The notes under the pieces were generated by a model. That model saw nothing but the letters and a program-made list of their open reading frames with translations, did not search any database and was not told the origin of the DNA. A stretch of DNA of 64,000 nt from Streptomyces djakartensis (GTDB taxonomy: Bacteria > Actinomycetota > Actinomycetes > Streptomycetales > Streptomycetaceae), in the NCBI RefSeq assembly GCF_014651075.1, contig NZ_BMWE01000001.1, positions 310,001-374,000 on the forward strand, given 5' to 3'. Positions 43,289-53,181 of the stretch are shown here, one piece after another; within the stretch, counting starts at the first letter, position 1; each line of letters begins with the position of its first letter. Position numbers and translations under genes: made by a program.

Positions 43289-44809
43289 TCAACCCGCGAA
43301 CCAGCGCACCGGCTTCGGAGCGAGGTTCTGGTAGACGTGCTTGGTCTCCCGGTATTCGGCGAGTCCGGCGGGGCCGAGTTCGCGGCCCACTCCGCTCTTG
43401 CCGAAGCCGCCCCACTCCGCCTGCGGCAGATAGGGGTGGAAGTCGTTGATCCAGATCGTGCCGTGACGCAGCCGGCCGGCCACACGGCGGGCGCGGCCAG
43501 CGTCGGCGGTCCAGACACCGCCCGCGAGGCCGTACTCGGTGTCGTTGGCGAGGGCGACGGCCTCGTCCTCGGTGCGGAAGGTCTCGACGGTGAGGACCGG
43601 CCCGAAGACCTCCTCCCGCACCACGCGCATCTCGCGGTGGCAGTGGTCGAGGACGGTCGGCTCGTAGAAGTAGCCGTTCTCCGGGCGCTGCGGGGACGGC
43701 GCGGGGCGCTTGCCGCCGGAGCGCAGCACCGCGCCCTCCTGCAGGGCGGACTCGACGTACGCCTCGACCTTGTCGCGCTGCTGCTCGGAGACGAGCGGGC
43801 CGCACTCGACGCCGTCCTCGGTGCCGCGGCCGAGCCGGATCTTCTCGGCGCGGCGGGCCAGTTCGGCGACGAAGCGGTCCCGGACGGACTCCTCGATGAT
43901 GAGGCGGGCGCCGGCCGAGCAGACCTGGCCGCTGTGGATGAAGGCGGCGTTGAGGGCCTGGTCGACGGCGGTGTCGAAGCCCTCCTCGGTGGCGCAGGCG
44001 TCGGCGAAGACGACGTTGGGGTTCTTGCCGCCGAGCTCGAGGGCGACCTTCTTGACGGTGGGCGCGGCGGCCTGGGCCACCTTGGTGCCGCTGACCAGGC
44101 CGCCGGTGAAGGAGATCAGGTCGACGTCGGGGTGCTCGGAGAGCCGGGCGCCGACGGAGTGTCCGGGGCCGGTGACGATGTTGGCGACACCGGTGGGCAG
44201 CCCGGCCTCGACGAGCAGCTCGATCAGCGCGATGGTCGTCATCGGGGTGATCTCGCTCGGCTTGATGACGAAGGTGTTGCCGGCGGCGAGGGCCGGGGCG
44301 ACCTTCCAGCTGGCCTGGAGCAGCGGGTAGTTCCAGGGCGTGATCATCGCGCAGACGCCGATGGGCTCGTGCACGACGACGCTGTGGATGTCGGGCGAGC
44401 CCGCGTCCACGACCCGGCCGGGGGCCTCCCCCGCGACCAGGTCGGCGAAGTAGCGGAACGCGTCGGCGACACAGTCGATGTCGACGCGGCCCTCCTCGAC
44501 GGTCTTGCCCGCGTCCCTCGCCTCCAGCCGGCCGAGCCGCTCGCGGTCGCGGACCAGCAGGTCGGCGACGCGGCGCAGCAGCGCGGCCCGCTCGGCGACG
44601 GGGGTGTGCGGCCACTCCCCCTCGTCGAAGGCCTGCCGGGCGGCTGCGACCGCCAGATCGGTGTCCTTCTCGTCACCCTCCGCGACCACGGCGAAGGGCA
44701 GGGCGTCCGCGGGGTCGAGGATCTCGCGCGTGGCGCCGGAAACGGCCGCGCGCCATTCTCCTCCCGCGTGGATGGTTTTAATCGCCTGAGGTTCGGTACT
44801 TGCCGCCAT
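43289..44809 (-). CDS. betB: Betaine aldehyde dehydrogenase
   Basis: 506 residues of the NAD(P)-dependent aldehyde dehydrogenase family, predicted to convert betaine aldehyde to the osmoprotectant glycine betaine. NITPWNYPL-type segment is MITPWNYPLLQASWKVAPAL (about 153-172). The catalytic Glu is in LELGGKNPNVVF and the catalytic Cys in HSGQVCSAGARL (about 291-302), and EVFGPVLTVETF follows. It is the first gene of betB-betA-ABC transporter, so the operon couples uptake of choline or betaine with conversion. An 11-bp-period repeat lies just upstream. Confidence 0.92.
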   Translation of the reverse strand: MAASTEPQAIKTIHAGGEWRAAVSGATREILDPADALPFAVVAEGDEKDTDLAVAAARQAFDEGEWPHTPVAERAALLRRVADLLVRDRERLGRLEARDAGKTVEEGRVDIDCVADAFRYFADLVAGEAPGRVVDAGSPDIHSVVVHEPIGVCAMITPWNYPLLQASWKVAPALAAGNTFVIKPSEITPMTTIALIELLVEAGLPTGVANIVTGPGHSVGARLSEHPDVDLISFTGGLVSGTKVAQAAAPTVKKVALELGGKNPNVVFADACATEEGFDTAVDQALNAAFIHSGQVCSAGARLIIEESVRDRFVAELARRAEKIRLGRGTEDGVECGPLVSEQQRDKVEAYVESALQEGAVLRSGGKRPAPSPQRPENGYFYEPTVLDHCHREMRVVREEVFGPVLTVETFRTEDEAVALANDTEYGLAGGVWTADAGRARRVAGRLRHGTIWINDFHPYLPQAEWGGFGKSGVGRELGPAGLAEYRETKHVYQNLAPKPVRWFAG

Positions 44810-44847
44810 GATCGGTAACTGCCCTTCCGTTCCTGTTCAGTGCCCCT

Positions 44848-44865
44848 GTGTCACACATGTGTCAC
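44848..44865. promoter_or_regulatory. Candidate operator upstream of the betaine operon
   Basis: GTGTCAC occurs twice (44848-44854 and 44859-44865), 11 bp apart, and between them lies the perfect palindrome ACACATGTGT (44853-44862). It is 39-56 bp before the betB start, where a repressor or activator would act. No regulator gene is adjacent. Confidence 0.45.
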
Positions 44866-44975
44866 TCAGGAGACCGAGTTCGCCTGCCCGGGGCGCTCGG
44901 TTGCATGCGCAATCCATGGCTGAAAGTGCGCAGCATCACTGAACATGCGGGCAAACCAGGACATACATCGCAGGC

Positions 44976-45965
44976 TCAGCCCAAGTCGGCGTCCGTTTCG
45001 GCCCCCGTCTGCGGCCCGCAGGTCGTGTTCGGCGGGCAGAAATGGGCGAGCGCGATGTCGAGCAGCTCGTGTTCGTCGTCACGGCCGTCCGCGTCGGAGC
45101 CGTAGACGACGATGGCGTACACCTTGCCGTCCGGGGCCACGAAGCGTTCGTCGACGACGTGCCAGGTGCCGATCTCGGGCTCGCCGTCGATGGAGTCGGC
45201 GAGGTACGCGAGACGGGCGGCGGTGACATCACCGTCGTTCATGTGGTTGAGGTCGAGCTTCCGGAAACCCTCGGCCTTGGGGGTTTCGTCGGAGAGGAAC
45301 AGCTCGAAGGACTCGTCCGGGGAGGCTTCCGCCACCTCGAACACCTGCACTCGTCGTTCGGCGTCGGAGCTGCGGTAGCTGACCACGTCCATGCCGTGCT
45401 GGGATGCCTCCGCCTTCCGCTTCCAGTCCACGGGCCGGGCGATGGTGAAGCCCTCGGCGTCCTCGTAGAGCTCGTATCCGGCGGGCAGCTCGGTGGCCGG
45501 GTCGGACGGCGAGGCCGTCTCCTCGGTGGTCGGTTCGGGGCCCTCGGTGGTGGACGTCGAGCCGTCGGCTGTCGGGGACACGCTCGGCGCCCCGTCCCCG
45601 CGGTCGTCCGTGCCGTCGCCGCCGGACGACAAGGTCAGCACCAGCGCCGCGACGATCCCGACCGCGGCGGCCCCGCCCAGCACGGACCACACGAGCCGGC
45701 GGCTGTACCGGCGGGTGACGGCCGCCGGTACGGGTGCCGTTACGGGTGCCGTCGGGCCCGCGGGCGGCCAGGCGCCGCCGGGCGGCGGATCCTGGGGCAG
45801 CTCGGACGCGGACCAGGTGCCGCTGTCGTGCCGATCAGCCGTGTGCGGTGCGAGGGGCGTGAAGTCCGGGCGCGGCGGAGGTGGCGGGGTGACCTGAGCC
45901 GCCCCCTCGCCGCCGTCCTCCCAGCGCTGTGTCTCCTCGTTCCAGTACCGCTGTCCCCCGCTCAC
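44976..45965 (-). CDS. Membrane-anchored protein with LpqN/PsbP-like extracytoplasmic domain
   Basis: 329 residues. The first 80 residues are cytoplasmic, polar and Pro-rich, opening MSGGQRYWNEETQRWEDG, a frequent Streptomyces start. One membrane helix (about 88-112) is followed by a Thr/Ser/Glu linker and a folded outer domain (about 160-315: AGYELYEDAEGFTIARPVDW, VQVFEVAEASPDESFELFL). This resembles the lipoprotein LpqN/PsbP-type fold, a resemblance I judge by eye. The gene is the third of a leftward operon with two novel membrane-associated proteins (55-bp gap). Function unknown. Confidence 0.75.
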   Translation of the reverse strand: MSGGQRYWNEETQRWEDGGEGAAQVTPPPPPRPDFTPLAPHTADRHDSGTWSASELPQDPPPGGAWPPAGPTAPVTAPVPAAVTRRYSRRLVWSVLGGAAAVGIVAALVLTLSSGGDGTDDRGDGAPSVSPTADGSTSTTEGPEPTTEETASPSDPATELPAGYELYEDAEGFTIARPVDWKRKAEASQHGMDVVSYRSSDAERRVQVFEVAEASPDESFELFLSDETPKAEGFRKLDLNHMNDGDVTAARLAYLADSIDGEPEIGTWHVVDERFVAPDGKVYAIVVYGSDADGRDDEHELLDIALAHFCPPNTTCGPQTGAETDADLG

Positions 45966-46020
45966 AGAGTTCCCCTCACCTCGCCGGACGTCTTGTCTCC
46001 ACGCGCCACGCCCCCGGACG

Positions 46021-46371
46021 TCACATCCCCAGCAGCCCGGCCACCGTCCCGGCCGACGCGAACAGCGTCAGGACGGTCTGGGCGTCCCCGAGCAGGTCCC
46101 GCAGCCGCTGCAGGCGCCCCTCACCGGCCCTGCCGGTCCGGCTGATCTCGTCCTCGGTCTCCGCCAGGGCGGTGTCCAGCTGCGCGGCCTCCTCGCTCTG
46201 CCGCACCCGGGTCAGGTCGGCCCGCAGTTCCCGTACGGCCTTCAGCAGCTCCTCGGCGGCCTCGTCGCGCGGGGCCGGGGTGCCGTGGTGGCTCTCGGCG
46301 TGCGCGTGGCTGCCGATGGCGAAGGTGCTGCGCTCTACGTTGCCGCCGATGCTGACGCTGGGCTCATTCAT
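46021..46371 (-). CDS. Small protein sharing an STFA[IV]GSHA motif with its neighbour
   Basis: 116 residues. Residues 5-24 hold the motif VSIGGNVERSTFAIGSHAHA, which closely matches the C-terminal tail of the protein encoded just upstream. The middle (about 36-88: AAEELLKAVRELRADLTRV, EEAAQLDTALAETEDEI) is a predicted helical or coiled-coil part, and the C-terminus ends in a hydrophobic segment (TVLTLFASAGTVAGLLGM). ATG 46371 overlaps the preceding gene's stop by 8 bp, so the two are co-translated. I recognise no named family; a common binding or assembly motif for the two proteins is inferred. Confidence 0.75.
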   Translation of the reverse strand: MNEPSVSIGGNVERSTFAIGSHAHAESHHGTPAPRDEAAEELLKAVRELRADLTRVRQSEEAAQLDTALAETEDEISRTGRAGEGRLQRLRDLLGDAQTVLTLFASAGTVAGLLGM

Positions 46372-48145
46372 TGCCATCGGTGTCGGACCCCTTCTGCGGC
46401 GCGGCGCCGCCGGTCGTGGTGGAGGAGGCGGAGGCGTGGCTGCCGACGGCGAAGGTGCTGCCCTCGACACCGCCCTCGATGTTCACACCGCCACTGCTGA
46501 TGTTGACGATCTTCTGGACGAACTCGCCGGTCTGGTAACCGGCGTCGGCGATCGCGGCCTTCACCCCGTTCGCGACGCGATCCTGGATGCTCTTGAGGTA
46601 GCGCTGGACGTCCATCTCCTGGAAGAGCGACCCGCCCCGCACCGAGCCCAGTTCCCGCACCGACAGAGCGGGGCCGTCGGGCAACGCCTCCGCATAGCCG
46701 CCGGTCAGCAGCCGCCACGCGTACAGCGCGCCCTTGCCGAGGGCGACCAGGGAGCGGGCCACCGAGCCGGGCACCCGGGCGACGGCCCAGGCCGCCTTGC
46801 CGAACACGCTGTTGTGGCGGAAGCGGTGGGCCGTGCGGTCGGCGTCCTTGAACTCCTCGCGCACCGGCAGCAGCACATGCGGGGCGACCTCAAGCATGAG
46901 CATGCCGCCCTGGGTGTGGATGCGCACGAAGACGGTGACGACCAGTTCCTCCTCCCAGCCGCCGACGCGGATACGCAGAAAGTGCCGGCGCTTCTCGGCG
47001 CCCTCCTCGACCGCGCGCGCCCGGTGCTCCTCGAAGGCCTGCGGGTGGTACGGCGCCTCCTCCCGGCGCCGCAGCCCCTCGGCGGGCAGGAACACGCACT
47101 CGTCGATCTCCAGCCAGCGCAGCCGGTCACGCACCGACTGGCCGGCGTACTCGGAGGGCAGCCGCAGCTGCTCGAGCAGCGGCCGGACCTTCTCCAGCAC
47201 CGTCCGGTTGCTGATCGGCTGCTGCTTCTTCATGCCGTCGGGCCGCAGCTCGACGGCGAGGACCCAGGTCTCGTAGGCCGTGCCCGCCCCACAGAACGGC
47301 CGCGCCTCGTGGTACATGATCAGCGGGGCGTGCTGCTCCTGCCGAATGCGGTCCTTCAGCCGCTGGAACCGCTGTCCCTCGTCCTGCTCCGCGGGGTCAC
47401 CGGCGGCGTCCGGGAAGCGCTCCGGGGCCAGTTCGGCGGCCAGCACCCGGGCGAACTGGCCGCGCTGCGCGGCGGTGCACAGCGCGATGAGCACGAACAT
47501 GACCAGGCCGAGCCAGGCCTGCCAGGGCTCGAACAGCTCACCGAGGTCGCTGGAGGTGGGGAGCAGCACATCGGACAGGCCCGGTGTGCCGTCGCCGTAC
47601 ATACCGGATGACTCATACGAGTCGTACGAGTCATACGAGTCGTACGAGGAGCCGTCGTCTTTGCCGTCGAAGGCCGTGACCACCGTGGCGGCCAGCAGCC
47701 AGGCGAAGCCGATGCGGCCCCACCAGCGGAACAGGAAGGCCGGCACTCTGCGGTACAGGGGCGGCCGGTCGGCGTCGCCCCTGACCCAGGACGCGATCGC
47801 GAGGAAGAGGCTGGGGCCCAGGAAGAGGGCCAGCAGCCCCCCGGTCAGCGCCGCGCCGATGATCCACAGGCCGAGGATCGCGCCGGCCCACAACAGTTCG
47901 TGGCGCCGGGCCCGCAGGGCGTGGGCGAGGACGCGGGCCGCGTCGTAGCCGAGCGAGGGGGCCACGATCCGCTGCTCGTTGAGATGCAGCTGCTCGATGA
48001 CGCGGTCCCGGTACCCGGAGTCCAGATAGGTGCCCGCGCACAGCAGCCGGGTCGCCTCGCTGGCGTGCGGCGGCGTGGGCGGCGGTGTCGGTGGTGCGCC
48101 GGCGTGTGTCGGCTGCGGTTGCTTGGGCACGTATGCGGTGCTCAC
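46364..48145 (-). CDS. Multi-pass membrane protein with C-terminal STFAVGSHA tail
   Basis: 593 residues, no known family. A Pro-rich N-terminus is followed by helices at about 84-120 (a hairpin of two), 135-159 and 208-226, and a large cytoplasmic part (about 228-545) that looks mixed alpha/beta. The loop before the last helix is a 9-bp DNA repeat read as (YDS)n (about 168-178). The C-terminal 40 residues are Gly/Ser-rich and contain NIEGGVEGSTFAVGSHASAS, the same motif as in the next gene. GTG 48145 follows GGGGGAG. It is the first gene of a three-gene operon. Confidence 0.78.
   Translation of the reverse strand: MSTAYVPKQPQPTHAGAPPTPPPTPPHASEATRLLCAGTYLDSGYRDRVIEQLHLNEQRIVAPSLGYDAARVLAHALRARRHELLWAGAILGLWIIGAALTGGLLALFLGPSLFLAIASWVRGDADRPPLYRRVPAFLFRWWGRIGFAWLLAATVVTAFDGKDDGSSYDSYDSYDSYESSGMYGDGTPGLSDVLLPTSSDLGELFEPWQAWLGLVMFVLIALCTAAQRGQFARVLAAELAPERFPDAAGDPAEQDEGQRFQRLKDRIRQEQHAPLIMYHEARPFCGAGTAYETWVLAVELRPDGMKKQQPISNRTVLEKVRPLLEQLRLPSEYAGQSVRDRLRWLEIDECVFLPAEGLRRREEAPYHPQAFEEHRARAVEEGAEKRRHFLRIRVGGWEEELVVTVFVRIHTQGGMLMLEVAPHVLLPVREEFKDADRTAHRFRHNSVFGKAAWAVARVPGSVARSLVALGKGALYAWRLLTGGYAEALPDGPALSVRELGSVRGGSLFQEMDVQRYLKSIQDRVANGVKAAIADAGYQTGEFVQKIVNISSGGVNIEGGVEGSTFAVGSHASASSTTTGGAAPQKGSDTDGNE
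47614..47649. repeat. 9-bp coding tandem repeat
   Basis: Four units of C[AG]TACGAG[TG] with an 18-bp super-period (CATACGAGTCGTACGAGT twice, last base varying). It encodes the YDSYDSYDSYES stretch of the membrane protein on the minus strand; repeat number may vary between strains. Confidence 0.85.
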
Positions 48146-48182
48146 GCCACTCCCCCGATGCGCGAAGAAAAACTGGCCAACC

Positions 48183-48210
48183 TTGAGTTGACAAGCCATC
48201 AGCATAGAGT
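48183..48210 (+). promoter_or_regulatory. Candidate rightward promoter between genes
   Basis: TTGAGT (48183-48188), 16-bp spacer, TAGAGT (48205-48210). Both flanking genes are on the minus strand, so a transcript from here would be non-coding or antisense. The box pattern equals that of the promoter at 12780. Confidence 0.4.
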
Positions 48211-48216
48211 GACCGG

Positions 48217-48341
48217 CGAGGCCCGTGGAACCGGTTTGCCGGGAGGGCTTGCTGTGCGGCGGCGACGGACACGAGGTCTTCACCACGCCTCACTCCCGGA
48301 ACGCGTCGATCCCCGGGCCGCCGCGGCGGCCCGGGGATCGA
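48217..48341 (+). ncRNA. Candidate small RNA, about 125 nt
   Basis: A transcript from the promoter at 48183-48210 would start near 48217 and could end at the perfect palindrome at 48306-48341. No convincing reading frame is present. The palindrome may simply be the mdh terminator, working in both directions. Prediction only. Confidence 0.3.
48306..48341. terminator. 36-bp perfect palindrome, mdh terminator
   Basis: TCGATCCCCGGGCCGCCG reads the same on both strands about the centre at 48323/48324. It lies 21 bp beyond the mdh stop codon and would end mdh transcription; being symmetrical it can also act rightward. Confidence 0.8.
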
Positions 48342-48361
48342 TGCGGATATCTGCGTCAGGC

Positions 48362-49444
<1,083 letters not shown>

Positions 49445-49516
49445 CTATCGCGCATCCGGGATTCCGGACGGCCGGGTCGGTGTGGCCCAGCCCACAGCCT
49501 GCCACCCCTGCGTACA

Positions 49517-49563
49517 AGAGGCGGCCGCCCGTCCGGGAGAGAGGGACGAAGGCGGCCGCCTGA
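49517..49563. terminator. Terminator-like hairpin after the DUF2690 gene
   Basis: GGCGGCCGCCCGTCC (49520-49534) pairs with GGACG-AA-GGCGGCCGCC (49544-49560) with a small bulge. It lies 120 bp beyond the stop of the leftward gene at 49681, in the 329-bp region before mdh, which contains nothing else except the operator at 49406. Confidence 0.6.
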
Positions 49564-49680
49564 GGGGGTACCGACCAGGCCGGACTCCCGTGGGGGTACC
49601 GTCCGCCTGCCCCCGATTCCGGTGGGCATGCCTCCCCTTGTGGATTTCGTCGCCGGGCCGGGCGGGAAGGGTTCGTCCGG

Positions 49681-50985
49681 TTACTCGGTGCAGCCCTGTC
49701 CCCCGGCCGCGAGCGTCGCGCAGGCCCTGGCTTCGGCGGCGTTCTTCACGGCCACCATCGGGGTGTACGCGATCGGGTCCCCGGCCTCGGTGATGCTGCC
49801 GGTCTGCTTCGCCTCGCCCGCGCTGATCCGGACCTCGTCGCCCTGGGCCGCCTGGGTGATGCGCCCCCAGGCCGCCTTGCAGGTCTCGCTGTAGCGGACT
49901 TCCACCGTGGTGGTGCCGACCGTCGCCGTCCGCGCCGTGGTCACCAGGTCACCGCTGCACCCCATGGCCTCCGCGTCCTTGCCGGTGCAGCTGTCTCCGC
50001 TGCACTTCACGCCGGGCGGCAGGTCCGGGTCCTTGCTGGCGATGGGCGAGGGAGACTCGGCGGCTCCCTTGGCCTCGTCGTCGCCACCGCCGCCGGTCAG
50101 GTAGAACGCGCCGGTGATCACGACGAGGACGCCCACGACACCCGCGACGAACGTCGTGATCCGCCGCTTCGCCCCCGATCCTGCGGAGCCGCCGGAGGCC
50201 CCGGCGCCGGCCGGGACGGCGTCCCGCGGCGGCGCGCCGTGCGAGCCCGCCACGGCACCCCGCGTCGGGGCAGGACCGCCTGGCGCCGCGGCAGAGGTCC
50301 TGGGCCCCGAACCGCTCTCGGTGCCCGTGCCTCTGCCGGAGCCGCCGCCGGGCCCCGCGCCCCGTCCGCCCGTCGGTGACGGGCCCTTGTACCCGGCGAG
50401 CCCCCACGAGTTGACCTCGGTCGCGCCGCCCCGGTCGCCGTCCTCCCGCACACCGCCCGTGGTGGAGTCCTGCACCTCGGGGGCCGTCGGTTGCACCGGC
50501 ACCGTCGGGGAGACGCCGGCCGGGCCCGCGATGCCCGGCGTGACCGTGGTGCTGCCGCTCCGGCGGGCCGTCTTGCCGCCGCCCGCGGAGGCCGACCTGC
50601 CCTCGCCCTTGGAGCCGGACGAGGCACCGCCGAAGTCCTGCCCGCCGAACTCCCCGAGCGCCGCACGCGCCTGGGAGATCCGTATGGCCTCCATCGTCAT
50701 GTCGTGCCGCATCTCGGAGCGGCTCCAGGCGCGCTCGGCGAGCTCCCACATGGTGGTCAGGTGCACCGGGTTGGTCTCGGTGACCTCGGCCAGGGCCACG
50801 ATCGCGCCCTTGGGCGCGAGCAGCCGGCCGTTCAGATAACGCTCCCAGGACGTCTTGCTGTATCCCGTGCGGTCCGCCACCGACGCGATGCTCAGACCGC
50901 TGCGGTCCACGAGCCTGCGCAACTGGCTGGTGAACTCCCTGATCTGCGGATCGAGCTCATCGGGCAAGGCCTTCCAACGAGGCAT
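49681..50985 (-). CDS. Membrane-tethered XRE-type HTH protein with outer DUF2690 domain
   Basis: 434 residues. An N-terminal helix-turn-helix (about 18-75: LRRLVDRSGLSIASVADRTG, YSKTSWERYLNGRLLAPKG) lies in the cytoplasm. A 170-residue Gly/Ser/Pro linker leads to one membrane helix (about 276-297) and an outer Cys-containing DUF2690 domain (about 325-434: PPGVKCSGDSCTGKDAEAMG, VRYSETCKAAWGRI, ATLAAGGQGC). This is a one-component membrane regulator layout: an outer sensor joined to an inner DNA-binding domain. Target genes and signal are unknown. The start ATG 50985 begins MPRWKALPDELDP, typical for the group. Confidence 0.85.
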   Translation of the reverse strand: MPRWKALPDELDPQIREFTSQLRRLVDRSGLSIASVADRTGYSKTSWERYLNGRLLAPKGAIVALAEVTETNPVHLTTMWELAERAWSRSEMRHDMTMEAIRISQARAALGEFGGQDFGGASSGSKGEGRSASAGGGKTARRSGSTTVTPGIAGPAGVSPTVPVQPTAPEVQDSTTGGVREDGDRGGATEVNSWGLAGYKGPSPTGGRGAGPGGGSGRGTGTESGSGPRTSAAAPGGPAPTRGAVAGSHGAPPRDAVPAGAGASGGSAGSGAKRRITTFVAGVVGVLVVITGAFYLTGGGGDDEAKGAAESPSPIASKDPDLPPGVKCSGDSCTGKDAEAMGCSGDLVTTARTATVGTTTVEVRYSETCKAAWGRITQAAQGDEVRISAGEAKQTGSITEAGDPIAYTPMVAVKNAAEARACATLAAGGQGCTE

Positions 50986-51352
50986 TGCTTCCCCCCTCTT
51001 CCCCCCGGTTCGTGCTGATATTTCCCGCGCTGTTCGCCCCGCGCGCCGGCGGCCCTGGCCGAGTCCCCGTTCTGGCTACCCACAGGGATGCGCACACTCA
51101 GGATCTCAGTTCCCGGGCAGGGGGCGCACAGAAGCGTGGCGACCGCGCGCGATACTCCCTGGACCGTCCCGATTGTCCATGCCAACCCGCTGTCGCACCA
51201 CTTCGTCCGGAATCAGGCAGGGGACGTTCCGGAACCGTCACTTCCGTGCCACAGCGTACGGACAGGCGTTGATCAGGCCGTTCGCGGTGCACGAGGGTGG
51301 GGCGTGGCGGCGGCCCGTCCTTCCTCGGGGGAGAGTACGGGCCGCCGTTCGC
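50986..51352. other. Intergenic region between the HTH/DUF2690 gene and the folD operon
   Basis: No gene is supported in this 367-bp stretch. The end nearest 51352 carries the folD operon terminator; the rest is presumably the promoter region of the leftward HTH/DUF2690 gene. Nothing else recognisable was seen. Confidence 0.5.
51308..51347 (-). terminator. Terminator of the folD operon
   Basis: CGGCGGCCCGT (51308-51318) and ACGGGCCGCCG (51337-51347) form a perfect 11-bp stem with an 18-nt loop, 5 bp after the DUF3017 gene's stop codon. Confidence 0.8.
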
Positions 51353-52060
51353 TCATTCGTTCGTGACGGTGAAGTGCAGCGTGTCCTTCAGGAACGGGAG
51401 CTGCAGCCACGGCTTGGGCTGCGCCATGAGCGCCAGCATGACGATCACCAGGCCCATCACGGCGTACGTGGCGATGTCCGTGAAGCGGGAGCGGACGGCG
51501 AGCATGCCGACGTCCGGAAGCAGCCAGCGCAGCGCGCCGCCGCCCAGCAGTGCGACACCGATCATCAGCGTCCCGATCCGGAACTGCCCGAACGCGGTCA
51601 CCAGCAGTCCGAGTCCGACCAGCCCCAGAACGGCGAGCACGGGCCACTGCCGGGCCGGCGCGGGCGCGTCCCCGGGGGCCGCCCGGCCACCGCCCTCGGG
51701 CCTCGCGGTGTCCTTGGTGAACAGCGGGAACCGCCGGGTGACCCGCCGCGGCCGCCCCTCTGCGTCGGGAGCGCTGACGGGGTCCCGGACGGTGAGCTCG
51801 CCGGAAGCCTCCTGGGCATCCGCGTCGGTGTGCCTGTCCGGAGCGTCCTCACCACCCGCGGCGCCCGGGGTGCTCGGGGCGCTCTGCGCGGTCCCACCGT
51901 GCGCCGTCCCGGCGCCCGAAGTGGCCTGCGCGGCTTTGGCGTTCCCGGCGCCGCGGGCGGCCTCCGCGCTCTGGGCACCCTGCGCCGCCCCCACGCCCGG
52001 AGCGCCCTGGCTGCCCGCGGTACTCCGGGCGCTCCCCGCGGCGTTCCGCTCAGCCGACAC
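51353..52060 (-). CDS. DUF3017 domain membrane protein
   Basis: 235 residues. The first 125 are low-complexity Ala/Gly/Ser/Thr with short A-G-x repeats, presumably cytoplasmic and disordered. The C-terminal DUF3017 part (about 128-228) has three membrane helices ([58 protein letters not shown]) separated by short loops. Function is unknown. It overlaps the folD stop by 11 bp, so it is translated with folD; this pairing is conserved in Streptomyces as far as I recall. Confidence 0.88.
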   Translation of the reverse strand: MSAERNAAGSARSTAGSQGAPGVGAAQGAQSAEAARGAGNAKAAQATSGAGTAHGGTAQSAPSTPGAAGGEDAPDRHTDADAQEASGELTVRDPVSAPDAEGRPRRVTRRFPLFTKDTARPEGGGRAAPGDAPAPARQWPVLAVLGLVGLGLLVTAFGQFRIGTLMIGVALLGGGALRWLLPDVGMLAVRSRFTDIATYAVMGLVIVMLALMAQPKPWLQLPFLKDTLHFTVTNE

Positions 52061-52904
52061 TGCGCTCCGCCGCCTCGACCACGTTGACGAGCAGCTGGGC
52101 GCGGGTCATCGGTCCGACCCCGCCGGGGTTCGGGGAGATGAAGCCGGCGACCTCGGCCACGTCGGGGTGGACGTCGCCCACGATCTTGCCCTCGGCGCTG
52201 CGGGAGACACCGACGTCGAGGACGGCCGCGCCCGGCTTGACGTCCTCGGCGCGGATCAGATGGGCGGAACCGGCCGCGGCGACGATGATGTCCGCGCGCT
52301 TCAGGTGCGCCGAGAGGTCGCGCGTGCCGGTGTGGCACTGGGTCACGGTCGCGTTCTCGCTGCGGCGCGTGAGCAGCAGCGGCATCGGGCGGCCGATGGT
52401 CACGCCGCGTCCGACGACCACGACCTCGGCGCCCTTGATCTCCACGCCGTACCGCCGGAGGAGGGTGAGCACGCCGTTGGGGGTGCAGGGCAGCGGGGCC
52501 GGCTCGTTGAGGACCAGGCGCCCGAGGTTCATCGGGTGCAGCCCGTCCGCGTCCTTGTCCGGGTCCATCAGCTCGAGGACGCGGTTCTCGTCGATGCCCT
52601 TGGGCAGCGGCAGCTGGACGATGTAACCGGTGCAGGCCGGGTCCTCGTTGAGCTCGCGCACGACCGCCTCGATCTCCGCCTGCGTGGCGGTGGCGGGCAG
52701 CTCGCGCTGGATCGAGGCGATGCCGACCTGCGCGCAGTCACGGTGCTTGCCTGCGACGTACTTCTGGCTGCCGGGGTCGTCCCCGACCAGGATCGTGCCG
52801 AGGCCGGGCGTGACGCCCTTCTCCTTCAGCGCCGCCACGCGGGCGGTCAGATCGGACTTGATCGCGGCTGCGGTGGCCTTGCCATCGAGAATCTGGGCGG
52901 TCAT
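52050..52904 (-). CDS. folD: Methylenetetrahydrofolate dehydrogenase / cyclohydrolase
   Basis: 284 residues, bifunctional cytoplasmic enzyme making 10-formyl-THF from 5,10-methylene-THF, supplying purN and purH encoded 5 kb away. It starts [19 protein letters not shown]. The cyclohydrolase Lys is in [17 protein letters not shown] (about 46-62), the substrate loop is [13 protein letters not shown] (about 93-105), the NADP fold is [18 protein letters not shown] (about 158-175), and the C-terminal signature is [18 protein letters not shown] 52904 is used; ATG 52913 is 9 nt upstream. No ZTP riboswitch pattern was found before it, unlike glyA. Confidence 0.97.
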   Translation of the reverse strand: MTAQILDGKATAAAIKSDLTARVAALKEKGVTPGLGTILVGDDPGSQKYVAGKHRDCAQVGIASIQRELPATATQAEIEAVVRELNEDPACTGYIVQLPLPKGIDENRVLELMDPDKDADGLHPMNLGRLVLNEPAPLPCTPNGVLTLLRRYGVEIKGAEVVVVGRGVTIGRPMPLLLTRRSENATVTQCHTGTRDLSAHLKRADIIVAAAGSAHLIRAEDVKPGAAVLDVGVSRSAEGKIVGDVHPDVAEVAGFISPNPGGVGPMTRAQLLVNVVEAAERSVG

Positions 52905-53181
52905 GGCACCCATCCTCGCGGATGACCCGCCCACGGTTCCAATCCGGCCACAATCCGGGCACCCGGGGCTCCGTCCCCCCGTATCCCCCCAAGACCAGTG
53001 ATGTTGCACTTGCACAACACATCAGGAATGTGGCTGGACAAGCCCGTCACTGGTGAAGAACGATGACACGACAAGTGCCGCGGGCAGTTCAACGGGGGGA
53101 CGGCCGCAATCTGAAGATCTTTCCTCCGCCATGGATGCCGCGCGTCGTCCCCGCACTCGGACCAACGGAGGAAAGTCCGCC

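Noticed and set aside
52994..53054. ACCAGTGA...TCACTGGT inverted repeat upstream of the gene at 53182, considered as a BldD-type site
   Set aside because: The half-sites resemble AGTGA/TCAC but are 45 bp apart, farther than known BldD spacing; no support beyond the arms.
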